DNA from: Loxodes magnus
Lineage: Eukaryota; Ciliophora; Karyorelictea; Loxodida; Loxodidae
Assembly (NCBI GenBank): GCA_946699065.1
Contig: CAMPDV010000365.1
Coordinates: 1 to 64,000, forward strand
Direction: 5' to 3'
DNA length: 64,000 nucleotides
The notes below the pieces were generated by a model. That model worked only from the letters and a program-made list of their open reading frames with translations. It did not search any database and had not been told where the DNA came from. The position numbers and the translations under genes are program-made. Positions 1 to 12,440 of this stretch are shown in pieces. Position 1 is the stretch's first letter, and the number at the start of each line of letters is the position of its first letter.

Positions 1-348
1 GTGTTATTTAACCAGTTTCAAATTATGGATATTTTCTTTGTTATTTAGTAATTTAGTTTTTTCAAAGCACATAAAACTCTAATTTTGTCTTTCATTTTCT
101 ATTAATTATTATGGAAACTTTATTTAATTTCTATTACCTTTTTTTGCCTTATCTCACCTTAATGAAGATGAAAAAAATTGTCTTTTTATTTCGTTTTTAA
201 TACAAATTTTTGTAAAGATATTGAATCATTATCTAAGGAACTATCGCTTTTATAAATAGTTATTTGTTTCTCGCAAGCTTAATAAGAGCCTAATTATTTT
301 GAAAAAATAATTAAATCCCTTCTAAAGAAAAAACTAAACAATCTTAAC

Positions 349-738
349 ATGAATTAAGAAAGACAGATATAGTAATTTTTCTCGGGGAATCAAACCCATA
401 AATCTTAAGTTTTTCGATTAGAACGAAAAAATTAGAACTTTGCTATAAACCTCAGTGAAATTCAACAAGAGAGCAAATAAGTGAAATAAAAAATAACTCA
501 AGAAAACTCCAAACGAGTAAATGAAAAAAGAGTAGGAAAAAAGGGATAAAAATCTCAAAAATTTTAATTAAGAAAGAAGGAGGAAAATACTATGATAGAG
601 TAGAAGAAAAAGAACTTTTGAGATAATGAAAATGAAAAGCTCAAATCTAACGAAGAGAACAGCTAGGATAATAAGAAAATCTAAGTTAATTGAAGGAAAA
701 GATGTTTCAATATGAGAGAAAAATCCTTTTTAATTTAA
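349..738 (+). CDS. Lys/Gln-rich hypothetical protein (L, copy 1)
   Basis: I do not recognise this gene. With TAA/TAG read as Gln, a frame starting at ATG 349 gives about 125 residues rich in Lys, Glu, Gln and Asn, with two in-frame TGA codons that would be Trp. The strand is purine-rich, as in the well-supported genes here. No TGA closes the frame nearby; the coding look fades at about 735, where a TAA occurs, so the end is a guess. The frame stays open upstream to the window edge through hydrophobic codons, but a 1-base indel against copy 2 near base 172 makes that extension doubtful. Confidence 0.35.
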
Positions 739-1104
739 ATATTAAACATATAAAATGTTTAGTTTAATTTTTTATTATTTTAGTAAATCAATAAACAATT
801 AAAAACAATAAATAAAATTTACATTTTTAAATAAATGAATTAAAAATAAGTATTTAAAAAATATTTAAGTCTAACTAATTAAATTAAAAGAAATTATTAT
901 ATTTTAATTTATTTTTTAAGAATTGTATTTTTTAAGATTATTGCTCAATTAACTTTTAGTAAACGTTTTAAAAATGTAAAAATTTTAAATTTTAAGCTAT
1001 ATCTTTTTAATCTTTAAATATATTCGATTTTTAATAAAAATTTGAGTTTTATAGTTAATTTATTTGGTAACTCTTGGAATTTTCTCTTCTTTGAAAAAAA
1101 CTAA

Positions 1105-2694
1105 ATAGGAATCTTAACCCTTAATTCTTGTATTTTTTACTTCTCTAGAATCATCAAATTCATATCACTCTTCTCTGACTTTTGCCTTAGTATAGAAATG
1201 TGTTCCTCTTGTACTGTCAAGGTGGTAATTTACTGCATATAAATCATAAACTGTTTATTCTTTGGACAATTTTGGCAAAAATCCCCTAAGATCCATATTT
1301 AAAGGATAATCTACAGTAGTATTATCTTTTGGATCGATTAAGTATTTTGTTTGAATATTTTCAAATTAATTATAAAAATTTATAGAAATTTATACAGATT
1401 TAATTTCTTTTTTCCATTCACTTAAATTTTACATCTTTCCCAATAAAACTTCCTTTTAATTATTCGCCTTTTTATATATAATTAAAACTATCTTAGATGG
1501 TTGTTTATTATAATATATAAAATAGATATCGGCTGCGGTCAGGAGAACTAGTAGGTAATCTAGCGCAGTATATACTACATTTCGAGTAATCTGTCACTAG
1601 ATACCACCACCGAAAAGAATGGACAAACTCACAAGAGGTAAACTTAATTCTGCAAGAATTCTCGCTAGCAGAAAGAACATTTGATTAACGGGATGCTAAT
1701 GACTTAATTATTAATTCTTATTTGGATCTTATTCAAGAAGATAAGAGCATTTGGTTAAAGATAATAATCTTTAATAAGCAGATTCATCATTTGGAGAAAT
1801 ATGTAACTCATTGGACAGCTAGAATGACAACAAGAACAATGAGATATTTTTTTAATATAAATATTGAAAGAACTTCGCGTCAACGAAATACTTCGCATTT
1901 TTATAATAATCTTTATTTATTAATTTTTAATTTATTTATTTTCAATAATGATGATATGCTTCATAACTACTATTTTTAGGAATTTTTACACAGAGCATTT
2001 AAAAAGGATCGAAAGTTACTTAAGTTTACTAACATTCATCACAATTTAAAGTTTATTTTAATTATCCATGCATTAAGTCTACTTTGAAAGATTTATTTCT
2101 TCTTAAATGTTTATCCAACATTCTTATGAAACATCTTCGTCTTTTCTATCTCCGCTTGGATTTCCTTCTATATAAGGTTTATCTATTATTTCATTCAAAT
2201 CTTTGTGTATAGCATCAAATAAGAAGTTGATAAATTACTATGAATCATGCTGATTTCTAAAGTAAACTGAGGCAAATTATATTATTTTTATCTAAATTTC
2301 TTAGGATTGAAAATCTATTGAGGATTAGTTGAAGTTTATCTAGCAATTTAAGCGAATTCTTTAGTAATAACACTCCAGTTCCAAATTTAAGATTTTATTT
2401 TCAATCATCAGAAAGAAAATATTTAGTCTGAGGTATTGTGCACTAAACATTATAAATTGGAGTTCATTCAACAAGTATTTCCTATATTATTAACCTTATA
2501 AAATACTAGAGATTTTCATCTTTCTCAAGTTCTTTTTGGAAAATTTAATTTTCTTTATTATTTTAATTTTCTTCTTGCTCATTTGTTTGCTAATTTTTTC
2601 TATTTTCTTGATTTTATCTTTATGGTTTTTATACTTATTATTAGATAATTTCAAATTAGTCAATATCTCCTTTAAAGCAAACAATAAATCCCAT
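1105..2694 (-). pseudogene. USP-family deubiquitinase pseudogene, insertion-disrupted
   Basis: Read on the minus strand from ATG 2694, the N-terminus begins Met-Gly-Phe and continues with about 65 Gln/Asn/Glu-rich residues that align with the intact USP at 51118. A 1-base deletion just before the GNTC box shifts the frame. The GNTC, QQF, FDPF and YDLYAV blocks of the USP fold follow. The domain is cut between the IPK block and the second zinc-finger half by about 485 bases of retroelement sequence. TGA stands at three family Trp positions: after GNTC, in the SDDW block, and in the C-terminal EEWYEF block. The frameshift and insertion make it non-functional whichever code applies. It is head-to-head with gene M at about 4.1 kb. 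Confidence 0.85.
1492..1976 (+). mobile_element. Retroelement 3' fragment inside USP pseudogene (copy 1)
   Basis: This segment interrupts the minus-strand USP between two adjoining conserved blocks. It is closely related over about 400 bases to 24115-24540. In the reassigned code both share a plus-strand peptide with a DIxxGQxNQQVI block, a D[AT]TTEKxGQT block, and a C-terminal [AV]NE[VI]L motif. That last motif also ends the reverse-transcriptase-derived fragments elsewhere in the window. It is best read as a 5'-truncated tail of a non-LTR retrotransposon. No target-site duplication could be fixed by eye. Confidence 0.6.
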
Positions 2695-4085
2695 ATATTA
2701 AACTTAAACATAGATAGATCTTAAAGTTATTTTTTGCTGAAATAAACTAAAAATAAATTATAAAGTAACTTTTTGATTATAATTGTGAACATAATTTATG
2801 AAAAGTTTATTAGGGCAATTTAATTTTTATTTTACTTTATTCTTAGTTTTTTATCAATTAATTATCTTTCAAGTTTAAAGATGGATGAACTTGTAGTTTA
2901 AAAAGCTAATTTTATTTTCTCTTCATTTTTTCTAAACTTTAATGAAAATTTAAGCTTAAAAATCGCAAAAAATTCTGTTTAATTAACCCAGTTTTAAGTT
3001 TTAAACTATGATTTTATATCTGAAAGGTAAAATTAATAACTGAAGTGATAAGGTAATTCTTTTTTGTTGTTTGAACAGTTAAGTAAATCTTTTTCAATTA
3101 TTTTAAATATTATTTCATAAATTGATAAAACAAAACATATTTAGTTCATTTTTATGCCTCAACATTTTAAGTTCTTATTATTATACAACTTGCATTAACA
3201 GTATTTTTCAATTATACAGAATCAAGAAATCACTATTTTATAAGAATTTTCAGAAGAACAGAGAGATATATAATTATAATTTTGATTTCTTAGTACACTT
3301 AGAAACATCTTATCAGATAATCTGAAATTTCTTTTTTTCTTTTTCAATTACCAATAAAAAAATGTAAATATATATTCTATTTATCTAATATAAACTGAAA
3401 ATGTCTCTTTACAATTTAGTTAAATATATCTAATTCTAGCTATAGTTTTTAATATATTATTTTATTATTTTTTCTAGTATAACAATTATCAATATCTTTT
3501 ACTATTTTTCTATGTTAGATCACCTTTTATATTAATTATATTTCTTTTATATCTTTTACAGAAAATTAAAATATTTAGATTTTCTAAAAATAACTAAAAA
3601 TAAGTTAATCAATTTAATCAAATTTTGATTATCATTAATATAAATCTATTTTTATTTTTTTGATTCTCATAAATTAGAAAAAAGATCATTAGATTCTTAT
3701 AATGAACAAATCTTCAGTTATAAATAAAAATTATTTAGATAATCTATCATTAATTTTAGCGTTTAAGAAATGCTATATAACAAATCTAATTTAAGATTAA
3801 TATGACAAAATGTTTTCAATTATTTTCTTATTTTTACTGAAAGATATTTTAGTAAATTTTTGATTTTAATTAAATAAAATTTAAAATTATTACTTTTATA
3901 AAATTATTCTTTGTAAATAAAACTGGAAAAAATTAAATTAAGTTAATATTATTTTTAGTTTGCTTATTTTAAATAAATTATAATTTTTCTATCAGAAATT
4001 AAAACTATAAACAATTAGAAGAATTATATAATTCAAATTATTTTAAAATCAGAAGATAGAAAGCAGCTAGATTTTTAATTGTCTG
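2695..4085. other. Divergent intergenic region (USP / gene M)
   Basis: This is AT-rich sequence between the start of the minus-strand USP pseudogene and plus-strand gene M. It resembles, in inverted orientation, bases 49830-51117, which separate another gene M copy from the intact USP at 51118. Possible frames inside it are not conserved between the two locations, because 1-base indels break them. It is therefore treated as a shared bidirectional upstream region and not as a gene. Confidence 0.5.
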
Positions 4086-4089
4086 ATTA

Positions 4090-4375
4090 AAGCTCTAAAT
4101 TAGAGAGGCTACCTGGTTAGATTCAAGATCTTGAAGGGAAAATGTCTGAAAGATTATCCAGCTTTGGCGAAAACTTAAAGTCTAAGATTATGGAGCATGG
4201 GTTCATTACTCAAGATTGCCTCTGTTTAAAGAAAAAGATAAATAAATTATCTCTTTTGTCCATAAAAAAGCTGATTAGAGAAAGCAGCAATGCGAAAGCT
4301 TAATTGTCCTCAAGCATTCAAAGCAAATCGAAATAATTTAGATATTTTTAAAGAATTTATTTCTTAAATTTTTCT
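4090..4375 (+). pseudogene. Hypothetical protein M, frameshifted copy
   Basis: I do not recognise a function. Conserved blocks include SGQIQDLEGK, SFGENLKSKIMEHG and FITQD-CLCLKK. They recur at 35900-36180 (+) and, diverged but in the same frame, at 49560-49830 (-). Similarity begins upstream of the ATG at 4142, so that ATG may be internal. An extra base near 4308 shifts the frame relative to copy 2, so this copy is probably broken, or the run was misread. It is the divergent partner of a USP in both settings. Confidence 0.55.
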
Positions 4376-4561
4376 GACTAGTTTTTTAAGATCTCCTGAC
4401 TTTAATTAAAAATAGGATTAAAATAAAATTAAAAAATTGAATTTATAGCTAAAAGAAATGACTAATCATACTAATTTTTTATAAAAAAATCATGAAAAAA
4501 ATGCCAGGATTAAGACATCATACTCACGAAGAAATAGAAAAAAATTAATAACAATTAAAAG

Positions 4562-6240
4562 ATGAGACCTCCTAGTGTAAATCAGTCTTCGTCTGTTTTC
4601 TAGGCTTCTCCTCCGACATTGGAGTAAGCATATGAGTACTTTTCTGAGTCTGTTTCCGTTTTTCATAGTTCTATTATATTCCAGGTTTCTAAGATTATTA
4701 AGAAAAGGTTTAAGGTTAAGTGTAAGAAGACTGTCCGAGATTTGCTTCTAGTTTCCTCTTCTTCTTCGAGGAGGTGGTATAGAAACCCTTTTTTGAAGAC
4801 TTCCATTTTTTTTGTGTCTTGTGCTAATACATACACAGAATTTCTTTTTGAAAGTCTTTAATCTGATTTGCACTTTTTTAAATTCCATCTAAATTGATTT
4901 GCCGAATTATTAGGATTTTTGTTAAATCAGTTGCGGTAAAGCTGATTCTATTTTCTTCACTCTTGCTTTTTGATTTATTTTTTATTGTTTTATTAAATAT
5001 TTTCTCTTTGCTAATATATTACTCATAAATCGGATTTAGTTCTTTCATCTTAGTTTCATATTCTCATTGGAATTAAAAGGAATATGTATATTTACATCCT
5101 TAGTGTGAAAACTAATGTTATTTTGAAGTTATTCTAAATTATTTTTCAATTCCAAGACTGCTCAAATTCATCAAAACATTATTTTTAACCTCTGCTTCTA
5201 CTAATAATAATAATAATAAACTAAATTAAGTGTTTGCGATTTTGAGGAATCTCAACCTCATTTTCACTGCCAACCAATGATCGTTCCTTGAGGCTTAAAA
5301 TAAAATTTTGGGTCACCTAGTATTTTCGGAGTTCTGGAACTCGATTGGAAAATTCTCTTTCTGTAAATTCTTCCATCCATCGTCACAAAAATTCTTGTTA
5401 ATTCTCTTCATACCCTTCGTTGTTTCTCTTCATCTATTCCTTTGTATATCTTGCATCTCTTGTAATTATGGAAACTTGATTAGCACAGATAATATCTCTT
5501 GATAATCCTCCTAATATTAGTTGCTTCTATTTGCCTATCGTCTTCTACTTCCATTTTTATTTCTTAGATTAAAGATTCTGGTCTTTTTGTCCAAGTTGCT
5601 TTACTTTGATTTCTTATTTGACTAATTTTTGTTCAGTTTTTATCTTTTTTTCAAATAATTTTTTGTTTTCTTACCTTAATATTTTGACTTCTTCTTACAG
5701 AATTCGAAAAAATTTCAAAAGAGTTTCAATTAGTATTTATTCTTCATTTTTCTGTTTTAGCATTATCGGATTTCATATAGTTACTTAGTCTTGGTTTAGG
5801 AAGAAAGTCATTTTATTATTCGTTTTGTTCTGTTTCTGTTTATTTAAGTTCTTATTTTATTTAAGATTGTCTTTAGTTTTCTACTGTTGGAGGTTATTAA
5901 GATTAAGAAAATCATTATTTTACTAAAGAGATGTGGTGGATGAAGAATTAGAAGTTCCTGGTTTTTGCTCCTTTATCTATGGAGCCTACTAAAATCCCTT
6001 CTTGAGACCTTCTGCAATTTTTTATCCTGCTTCAACTAAAATTCAAGAATTTATTCTTTGATAAGATCACTTCAATCTCTGCTTTAATTAAAATTTTTTA
6101 TATTGATCTTTTCCTCCGAATTTTTTTGCTTTTTGGGAGGAATTCAATTTAAGTTATAGAAATTTTTATTTTTGGCTGACTTTCTGAGAGGAGAAGATGG
6201 AAGAGTTGGCTGGTTAATGTCCTGTCTTTTCTTTTACTTC
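4562..6240 (-). pseudogene. Gene-O family member R, copy 1
   Basis: The minus strand is purine-rich and codes in the reassigned code. Blocks such as NNISFHTKDVN and KKGFYTTSS align with gene O at 60204-61030, where they read HNIEFSTIDLN and KKSYFITSS. Family order is rearranged, because the KK[SG][FY] block follows the HNI block here. A 1-base deletion between NS and the YETKMK block breaks the frame in both duplicate copies. A related QEGILVGS block lies near 5990. No known domain was recognised. The plus strand also happens to be open for over 600 codons but has the Ser/Phe/Leu bias expected of an antisense reading. Confidence 0.5.
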
Positions 6241-6996
6241 ATTTAATATTGAATACAAAGATTGGGCTATTATAAATTAAAACTTAATATAAGGAAGAAA
6301 TATTTTGGTTTTCTTTCATGCTTTGGGGAAATAGTGTAAAAATCTTAATGAAACCTCCTTCCATTTTATTATTATTATAAAATATAAAAATTCTCTTAAA
6401 GCTATATAGATATTGATTAAATCTTAAACTTCTATAAGACTTAAAAGCTCTCTTATGCTCTATAAATCTGTGAATCATTCCATTCTGAGCAATAAATTTA
6501 ATTTAAATCCAAAATATTTACTTTAAATTCGAATAACCATATACATAAATATTTTCTTTGGTATTCTAATATTTCTATTTTTATTTCTTCTTTTATTGAT
6601 TCTACTATTTATTAATTTCTCTTAATTTATTTATAATTTATTTAGTTTAGAAAATAAAAAATCTTATTTATTCAATCTTACTGAGAAAAACTTATCTAAT
6701 ATCATCATCTAAAGATAATTTCCATATTAGCTACATTTTCCTATATTTTTACTTAATTACCAATTTAATTTTCCTTATTTACCTCTTTTCATCTTTCTAA
6801 CTAAAATTAAATTCAAAGCAGATACGATTATATAACTGTATCTTTTCCTTCTGAGATTTATAGATATTGATTGATTTATATTTAGAAAGCATTTACATAA
6901 TAAATTATTAAAGAATTTATGTTTCTCTTAATAATAATTTCTATTATATTATAAATCCTCTTTTAAATACTCAGTTTCGCTAGTCAAATATAAAAA
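6241..6996. other. AT-rich intergenic, no gene seen
   Basis: Between gene R and the membrane-anchored USP this stretch is AT-rich and low in complexity. No frame resembles another copy in the window and no known motif was found. The same sequence recurs at about 38045-38800 as part of the large duplication. Confidence 0.5.
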
Positions 6997-8493
6997 ATGT
7001 TTTGGTTTGAAAAACTTTTTTCTTAGAAAGAAGGAAAATTATTTTAATTTTTTGGGGACAATATTTGCTTTTATCTATTGATCGTACTAGCTTTCTTTAT
7101 AGTTTGCCTAGTATCAAATAAATCAATCTAATAAATTTTATAAGCGCTGTGAAAGGTAGGAAAATATATTAAACAGTAGATATTTAGACTTAATCCTTCT
7201 GATGATTTAGAATCATAAAAAAAAGATTAATCAAAACCTTAACCAAAAGATATCAATCACTAGTCTAAAAAAGACAAAAAGTTGTCTAAGTAAAAAAACT
7301 AAAAAAAACTAAAGGCATATTAAAAATAGTCTGAGTAGGATAAAACAAAAATAGAAAAACTAAATAATAAAGAAAATTCTAAACTTTCCTAATAATAATT
7401 ATTATTATAAGTTTAATAATCTTAAATTACAAACAAAAAAGCAACACAAGTGCCTTAAGTTGTTCATATATAATTAAGTCTTTAAGGAATGTAAAATCTA
7501 GGAAATACTTGTTGGATGAATTCTGGATTATAATGTCTATTACATACTACTCCTCTTGTAGGATACTTTAAGAATAATTAATGGAAAAATAATCTTAATA
7601 CAACCAATAAATTTGGAACTAGAGGTGTCATGACTAGAGAGTTCGCTAATATTGTTAACAATGCATCTTATAAAGCTCAAGGAGCTTATAACCCAAGAAG
7701 CTTTAGATAAACATTAATTCAATATGCTCCGTTATTTACTTCAGGAAATCAACATGATTCTCAACAGTTTATCAACTTCTTACTTGATGCTCTACACGAA
7801 GATCTAAATTAAATAAAAGAAAAACCTTATATTTAAGGAATACCTAGTGAAGGTAGATCAGATGAAATAGTTTCTTAAGAATGTTGGGATAAACATTTAA
7901 GAAGAAATAAATCTTTCATAGTAGATTTAATGCATGGATAATTAAAATAAACCATTAAATGTGATTAATGCTAGTAAGCATAAGTAACTTTCGATCCTTT
8001 CTAAATGTTCTGTGCAGAAATTCCCAAATCACAAGAAAGAAAAAATACTTCACAACAAGTAAATCTTGAAGATTGTTTCAGATTTTTATAGAAAGAAGAA
8101 TATTTAGAAGGAATGAACCAGTTTTATTGTGAGGTATGCAAAAAATAAGTAAATGGAACGAAAAGTATTAACTTATATAAGGTTCCTGAAATATTAATTG
8201 TTTATATAAAGAGATTCATATAAAATGGCTATAACGTCATAAAAAATAATATGAGTATTAATTATCCATTAGAATTGAATTTATAAGAATTTTTACCATC
8301 AAGTTACTCTTAATCTACTCAATATGATTTATATGCAGTGAATATTCATTCTGGATCAGTAGGAGGTGGACACTATTATGCCTACGCGAAAGTGGACGGA
8401 GAATGGTATGAGTTCAATGATTCACATGCAGGAAGATGTAATAATGCTAAATGTTCAAATGCTTATATGCTTTTCTATCAAAAGCATGGCTGA
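6997..8493 (+). CDS. Membrane-anchored ubiquitin-specific protease
   Basis: The likely product is a cysteine deubiquitinase of the USP/UCH (peptidase C19) family, 498 residues. Translation from ATG 6997 gives a hydrophobic helix at about residues 23-39, then a Lys/Gln/Ser-rich linker to about 165, then the catalytic domain. That domain has the GNTC box (Cys172), [18 protein letters not shown], two CxxC pairs of the zinc finger (KCDQC, YCEVC), [10 protein letters not shown] (His459) and EWYEFNDS (Asn474 in the Asp/Asn triad place). One in-frame TGA at 7150 falls just after the helix and would be Trp; all other Trp are TGG. It ends in TGA at 8491. A 39-base intron could also remove the TGA, but the straight reading is simpler. 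The membrane helix suggests an organelle- or membrane-bound deubiquitinase. Confidence 0.85.
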
Positions 8494-9212
8494 AGAGTAT
8501 ATCAAAATTAATAAGTTTATTACACATTAAATTTAAAATTAAAATTTCTAAACTGCAAAATAATTTGAACTAGTAAAATATCAAAAGCATATAAAAGTTT
8601 GATTATTTGATTATGTAAATTATCTTATCTATCTTATAAAAGATAAGTAGCAGCATGAAATAATACAAATTACATTGATAAGTCATTAATATTCTAAAAT
8701 GTTTAAGTGCTTTTAGATATAAAAATAAATTTTTTGCAAAATAAAAATGTTTGTAAGTAAAGTGTTAAAATTGAGTTTACTTAAAAATAAAAGAACAATA
8801 TTAAAAATATAATCTTATAAATCTTTTAAAGGAAATAAAAATGATAGATCTATTTATAAAATTAGATAATAGAGTAAAGATACTTTTGTTAGAAACTTTA
8901 ATTCTATTTCAGATATCTGATTTAAATAATTCTAAAGAAAATAAAGATAAATATTTAAAATTATACTGAAATAATTTTAAAAAGGAATATATCAAATTAT
9001 TTAATCTTTTATCAATTTAGCATAATAATTCAATCTTTAAATTTTCAATTCCAACATTTTACAATTGTTTTTCAAAATAATAATAAAATATTTCAGTTAT
9101 AGTTTATATATTTAGCTGAATTTTTATTATTTAATTTTTTAATTTTTAAGACTAAGAAAATGGTTTCATCTTATATTTATTTTCACTTTTAAATTTTTTA
9201 AATAAATAAGAT
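8494..9212. other. AT-rich intergenic, no gene seen
   Basis: This lies downstream of the membrane-anchored USP. I see AT-rich sequence with no conserved frame, no RNA gene and no repeat shared with other parts of the window. Confidence 0.5.
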
Positions 9213-9440
9213 TAGAGCACATAGAACCTCAATGGCGCTCAGCTATTTAATAAAGATTTTTTAAGTTAAAATTTTTTTGTTGAAGCCTTCCAAAGCGCTA
9301 GTATTCCTATATGAGTCTTGTCTTCTATAGGGCTATGATAGGAATGCTCCCTAAGAGACCTTAGTGTTTGGTTTCTTTCATTATTAGCATTACTTGATAT
9401 CTTTTCAGTCTTTTCTTCTCTTGGCACCTACTAATATTCT
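9213..9440 (-). mobile_element. 5'-truncated non-LTR element, C-terminal fragment
   Basis: On the minus strand this about 230-base segment matches 53740-53990 (+), including the block coding PYRR[QK][DN]S and a terminal peptide ending AIEVLCAL. The 53-kb copy is continuous with a reverse-transcriptase thumb-like segment, so this is the tail of the same element. Frames drift by indels and the copy is decayed. Only the 3' part is present, as expected of 5'-truncated LINE insertions. Confidence 0.55.
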
Positions 9441-10107
9441 TGTTCGGTTCTTTGTCCATGAGTACTTCCTGGTACCAAATCTTAAATGACTTTCAGTTGT
9501 AGGATTGCTTCTCCCTAATTATTTATATATATTTAATATTTTAGACAATTAATTTTGATATATTCTATTAATTTTATTCTTTTCAATCCTAAGCATAAAA
9601 TATATTAAGACTCTAATTTATAATTTTTATGCTATTTTTAAAAATAAAAACATATAATTTTTTTAATCTGATGATATAATTTTGGATTATTAACATCTAT
9701 TAGATTTTTATTAAAAACAGTAAATTTACAAAGAAAACTAGAAAATAATGTTTACATAAGTTAAGAAATTATAAAGTCCTAGAAAAAGAAATTAATATAA
9801 ATAAATAAAAAACTATTTTATTGTATAATGGTATAATTATGTTTTTAATAAACTTCCTAAATTTTACATTAAAATAGAAAGATTTCAGTAATAACAGAGT
9901 TATTAATTTCTAAAAATAATAATGAGAGACTAGTTAAATATATAAGTATATACTAATATAAAGTAGCAAATCTAGATTAATTAAAAATTAATTATCAAAC
10001 AAATACTACTATAAAACTTAAATCTTTCTAATAATATGCTAAGAATACCTTATTTTATAAATATTTCAATCAATTATTCCCTTTTTCAAAAATAAAAAAA
10101 GTTGATT
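9441..10107. other. AT-rich spacer, no gene seen
   Basis: This stretch separates two retroelement fragments. It is AT-rich, with no conserved frame or motif that I can support. Confidence 0.45.
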
Positions 10108-11430
10108 AACAAAAAACTAAATTTCTCTCATTAGCACAATTTTAAAATTATGGGATGAAACCCTCACAAAAGGTTATAAAATTTGATATATTAAAATTTA
10201 TTTCATTATAGTCAAGAGGGATTTTAAAAAGGAAGAGGACCAGCATCTAAACTTGGATTAAAAGTAAATAATAAATTTATTTCGAAACGAAAAGAGAGGA
10301 AAACTAAATTAATAGCAATAATGATAGACATAGAAAAAGTTTTCAATCTCATAGAGAAAAAATTACTTTTCGATTAACTTATGAGGTTAAAATACCTCTA
10401 GGTATTATAAAAGCTTTATAACCTATTTATATCACTTAAATTCATATTTTCTTATAGACAAAAAATAATAAAGTAGTTTCAGTGCAATAATGAAGTAATG
10501 TAAGGAATCTTATAGGAACCAATAATATCCTTATTGTACTTTGATATTGTGATTTGATATTTAGAAGAAATAACATAGTTATTTGAATATAAGAGCAATA
10601 ACTTTGATAGCAGTTTTGCATTAGAATATGAACAGATTATTTAATTCTACTATCTAAATTGAATAAAATCATGCACAATTTTAATAAACAAACATAGCTT
10701 TAAATGACCATGCTTAAAAGTAAATATTTCTAAACATTATTTATATAATTTTTGAAGAAAAAGAAGCTAAATTAAGTTTTTAAATTTAAAAGATAGAAAC
10801 CCTTTAAAAATAAGTCACATACCTTGGTGTATTATTGCATATAATACTTCATCAATCATCAAAGCAAATCAACAATATGAAGAATTTTTTAAATAACTGA
10901 AAAAAAGTTACTAATACTATAATAATGTGAAGATGATGTCTCAATTTTATAATATTGATTTAAGTAACAAAAATAAACAAAAATTTAATAAAATCTAAAT
11001 ACAAACTTGGCTTTATGGAAATTTAATTCAAAGAATAAATGGAATTACTACAACCAGATTCTATTAATTTCAAAATTGTCTTAGTTCCCAGAAATAATAT
11101 ATTCAAAACTTAATAAGCAATATGTAAGAGAAATTATTATCATATATAGAATGAGAACCAAATCTTAAAACTTTCGGAAGGAAATATAAGTCTGTTATTT
11201 ATTGACATTCTTAATTGAAATACGCAGAATATGATACATTTGACTGAATAATGATATCTAAGTATTATAAGCACTTAAGGGAAAGATTCAATAATAAGTT
11301 GGAAATGATTTAGGGATATTCAAGCTTTATGATTTATGGCAATTGATTCTAAGATAGTAATTGAAAAATTTAAACTTTTCGATTAAAAACTTTGATAAAA
11401 TGCTGCTTTCTTTTAGATTTTAATTCTTGT
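10108..11430 (+). pseudogene. Non-LTR retrotransposon reverse transcriptase, decayed
   Basis: In the reassigned code the plus strand reads as a LINE-type reverse transcriptase. It shows a QEGFQKGRG block, motif A as IAIMIDIEKVFN with the catalytic Asp, a KKLLFDQLMRLKIP block, a motif B-like QGILQEPIISLLYFD, and a later VTYLGV block typical of the non-LTR thumb boundary. The YxDD site reads LEYEQI, so the two catalytic Asp are lost. A frameshift lies between motifs A and B near 10480. The copy is therefore inactive. Several in-frame TGA codons occur and would be Trp. A gag-like ORF follows at 11598, and related fragments lie at 9.2, 13-14.6 and 53.3 kb. Confidence 0.75.
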
Positions 11431-11597
11431 ATGTTTAAAAGGAAATGAAGGAGCAGGAGAAAAGTTAAATAAATTGAAGATGAAAGAATGCTGATTTTTT
11501 TAAGACTCTAAGATATCTTGATTAAAAATAAATTTTTACAATAAAAGATGTTCATAAATTTTGAAAAGTAAAGTTAATTATTAAATATATATATAAA

Positions 11598-12440
11598 ATG
11601 GCTTCTAAGAAATAACAGAACTTTGAACAAAACATTTAAACAGGAAAATTCTCTAAAAAATAAAAAAACGAAATAATTACAATGAGTGAAAGTGAGAAAT
11701 ATGATTGATATGACGAACATTAACCACTTGGAAATCCAGAACTAAAAAAACTTCCGACACAAACTCAAATAGAAATATTATCTAAGTCATTAAAAGAGTT
11801 TATGTTTAAAAATAGATACCTCAGTGATAAAGTAGAAAAATTAGAAAACTAATAACGTCTTTACTTGAGAAACAATATTAATCATTATAAGAAATAGAAA
11901 ACAAACTGGAACAAAGAATTCTTTAAATTTAATAATAAATTCAGGTTACGCCATTTTCGTTTTAACAGAATTAATCAGATCCTATGGAAATAGAAAATGA
12001 AGCCTCAAATTAAAATAAACAGTAAACGTTTATTTAAAATAAATAGTAAATTTAAATTAAGTAAGTGTTACAGGAATAATAGTTTAAAAGAAGAATAAAA
12101 TGCTAAGTGTGCAATAAATAACACCAATGAAAATACTGCTACTAACTAAGCGAAATTTAAAGAAAGAATAAATAAGATATTTTTAGAAAACTATTAAGGA
12201 TATATCTAACATAAAGTGGAAAAATTTATAAAAAAATTCTTTAATTCAAATCTTAATCCTTGGATAAATAATTAGGAACACTAAGTGTAAGACCAAAATT
12301 ATTCAGAATATTAAAGGATAGTGCGCTAATGAAGTGCTACACCGCCTAACTAAGCCTAGTAGGAATTCAAGACAAACAATAGAGACAAGCTGATAGAATG
12401 GGTCAGATGGCTGACTACTAAGGCTTTAACAAAGCTTTTT
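11598..12440 (+). pseudogene. Gag-like ORF1 with zinc knuckle, frameshifted
   Basis: Starting at ATG 11598 (Met-Ala-Ser-Lys-Lys), the frame gives a charged, Gln-rich, coiled-coil-prone protein. A frameshift follows near 11855, and the continuation carries a CQVCNKQHQWKYC block, a CCHC-like zinc knuckle (C-x2-C-x3-H-x4-C) whose Trp is encoded by TGA. This resembles the ORF1 nucleic-acid-binding protein of non-LTR elements, and a fuller CCHC copy lies at 17826-18620. The part after about 12190 reads well in yet another frame, so it is decayed. Its position just after the reverse transcriptase suggests tandem or nested elements. Confidence 0.55.

Larger units (their letters stand above)
1..8098. 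repeat. 8.1-kb segmental duplication, copy 1
   Basis: The first base of the window matches base 31809, and the match runs almost base for base to about 8098, which pairs with about 39903. Differences are scattered substitutions and 1-6 base indels, mostly in A/T runs, so the duplication is recent. It carries a USP pseudogene with an inserted retroelement tail, genes M and R, and the complete membrane-anchored USP. The left end lies outside the window. The right end falls inside a USP coding region. Confidence 0.97.

Noticed and set aside
2881-3330. Plus-strand frame of about 150 codons from ATG 2881
   Set aside because: The inverted relative at 50.4-50.9 kb and the duplicate at 34.9 kb differ by 1-base indels that break the frame, so it is not conserved as protein.
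4562-6520. Plus-strand frame open for over 600 codons with UAR = Gln and UGA = Trp
   Set aside because: The reverse strand is purine-rich and matches gene O at protein level; the plus reading has the Ser/Phe/Leu bias of antisense sequence.
7149-7187. Micro-intron removing the early TGA of the membrane-anchored USP
   Set aside because: It keeps frame and has GT...AG ends, but TGA as Trp explains this and many other sites without introns; kept only as an alternative.
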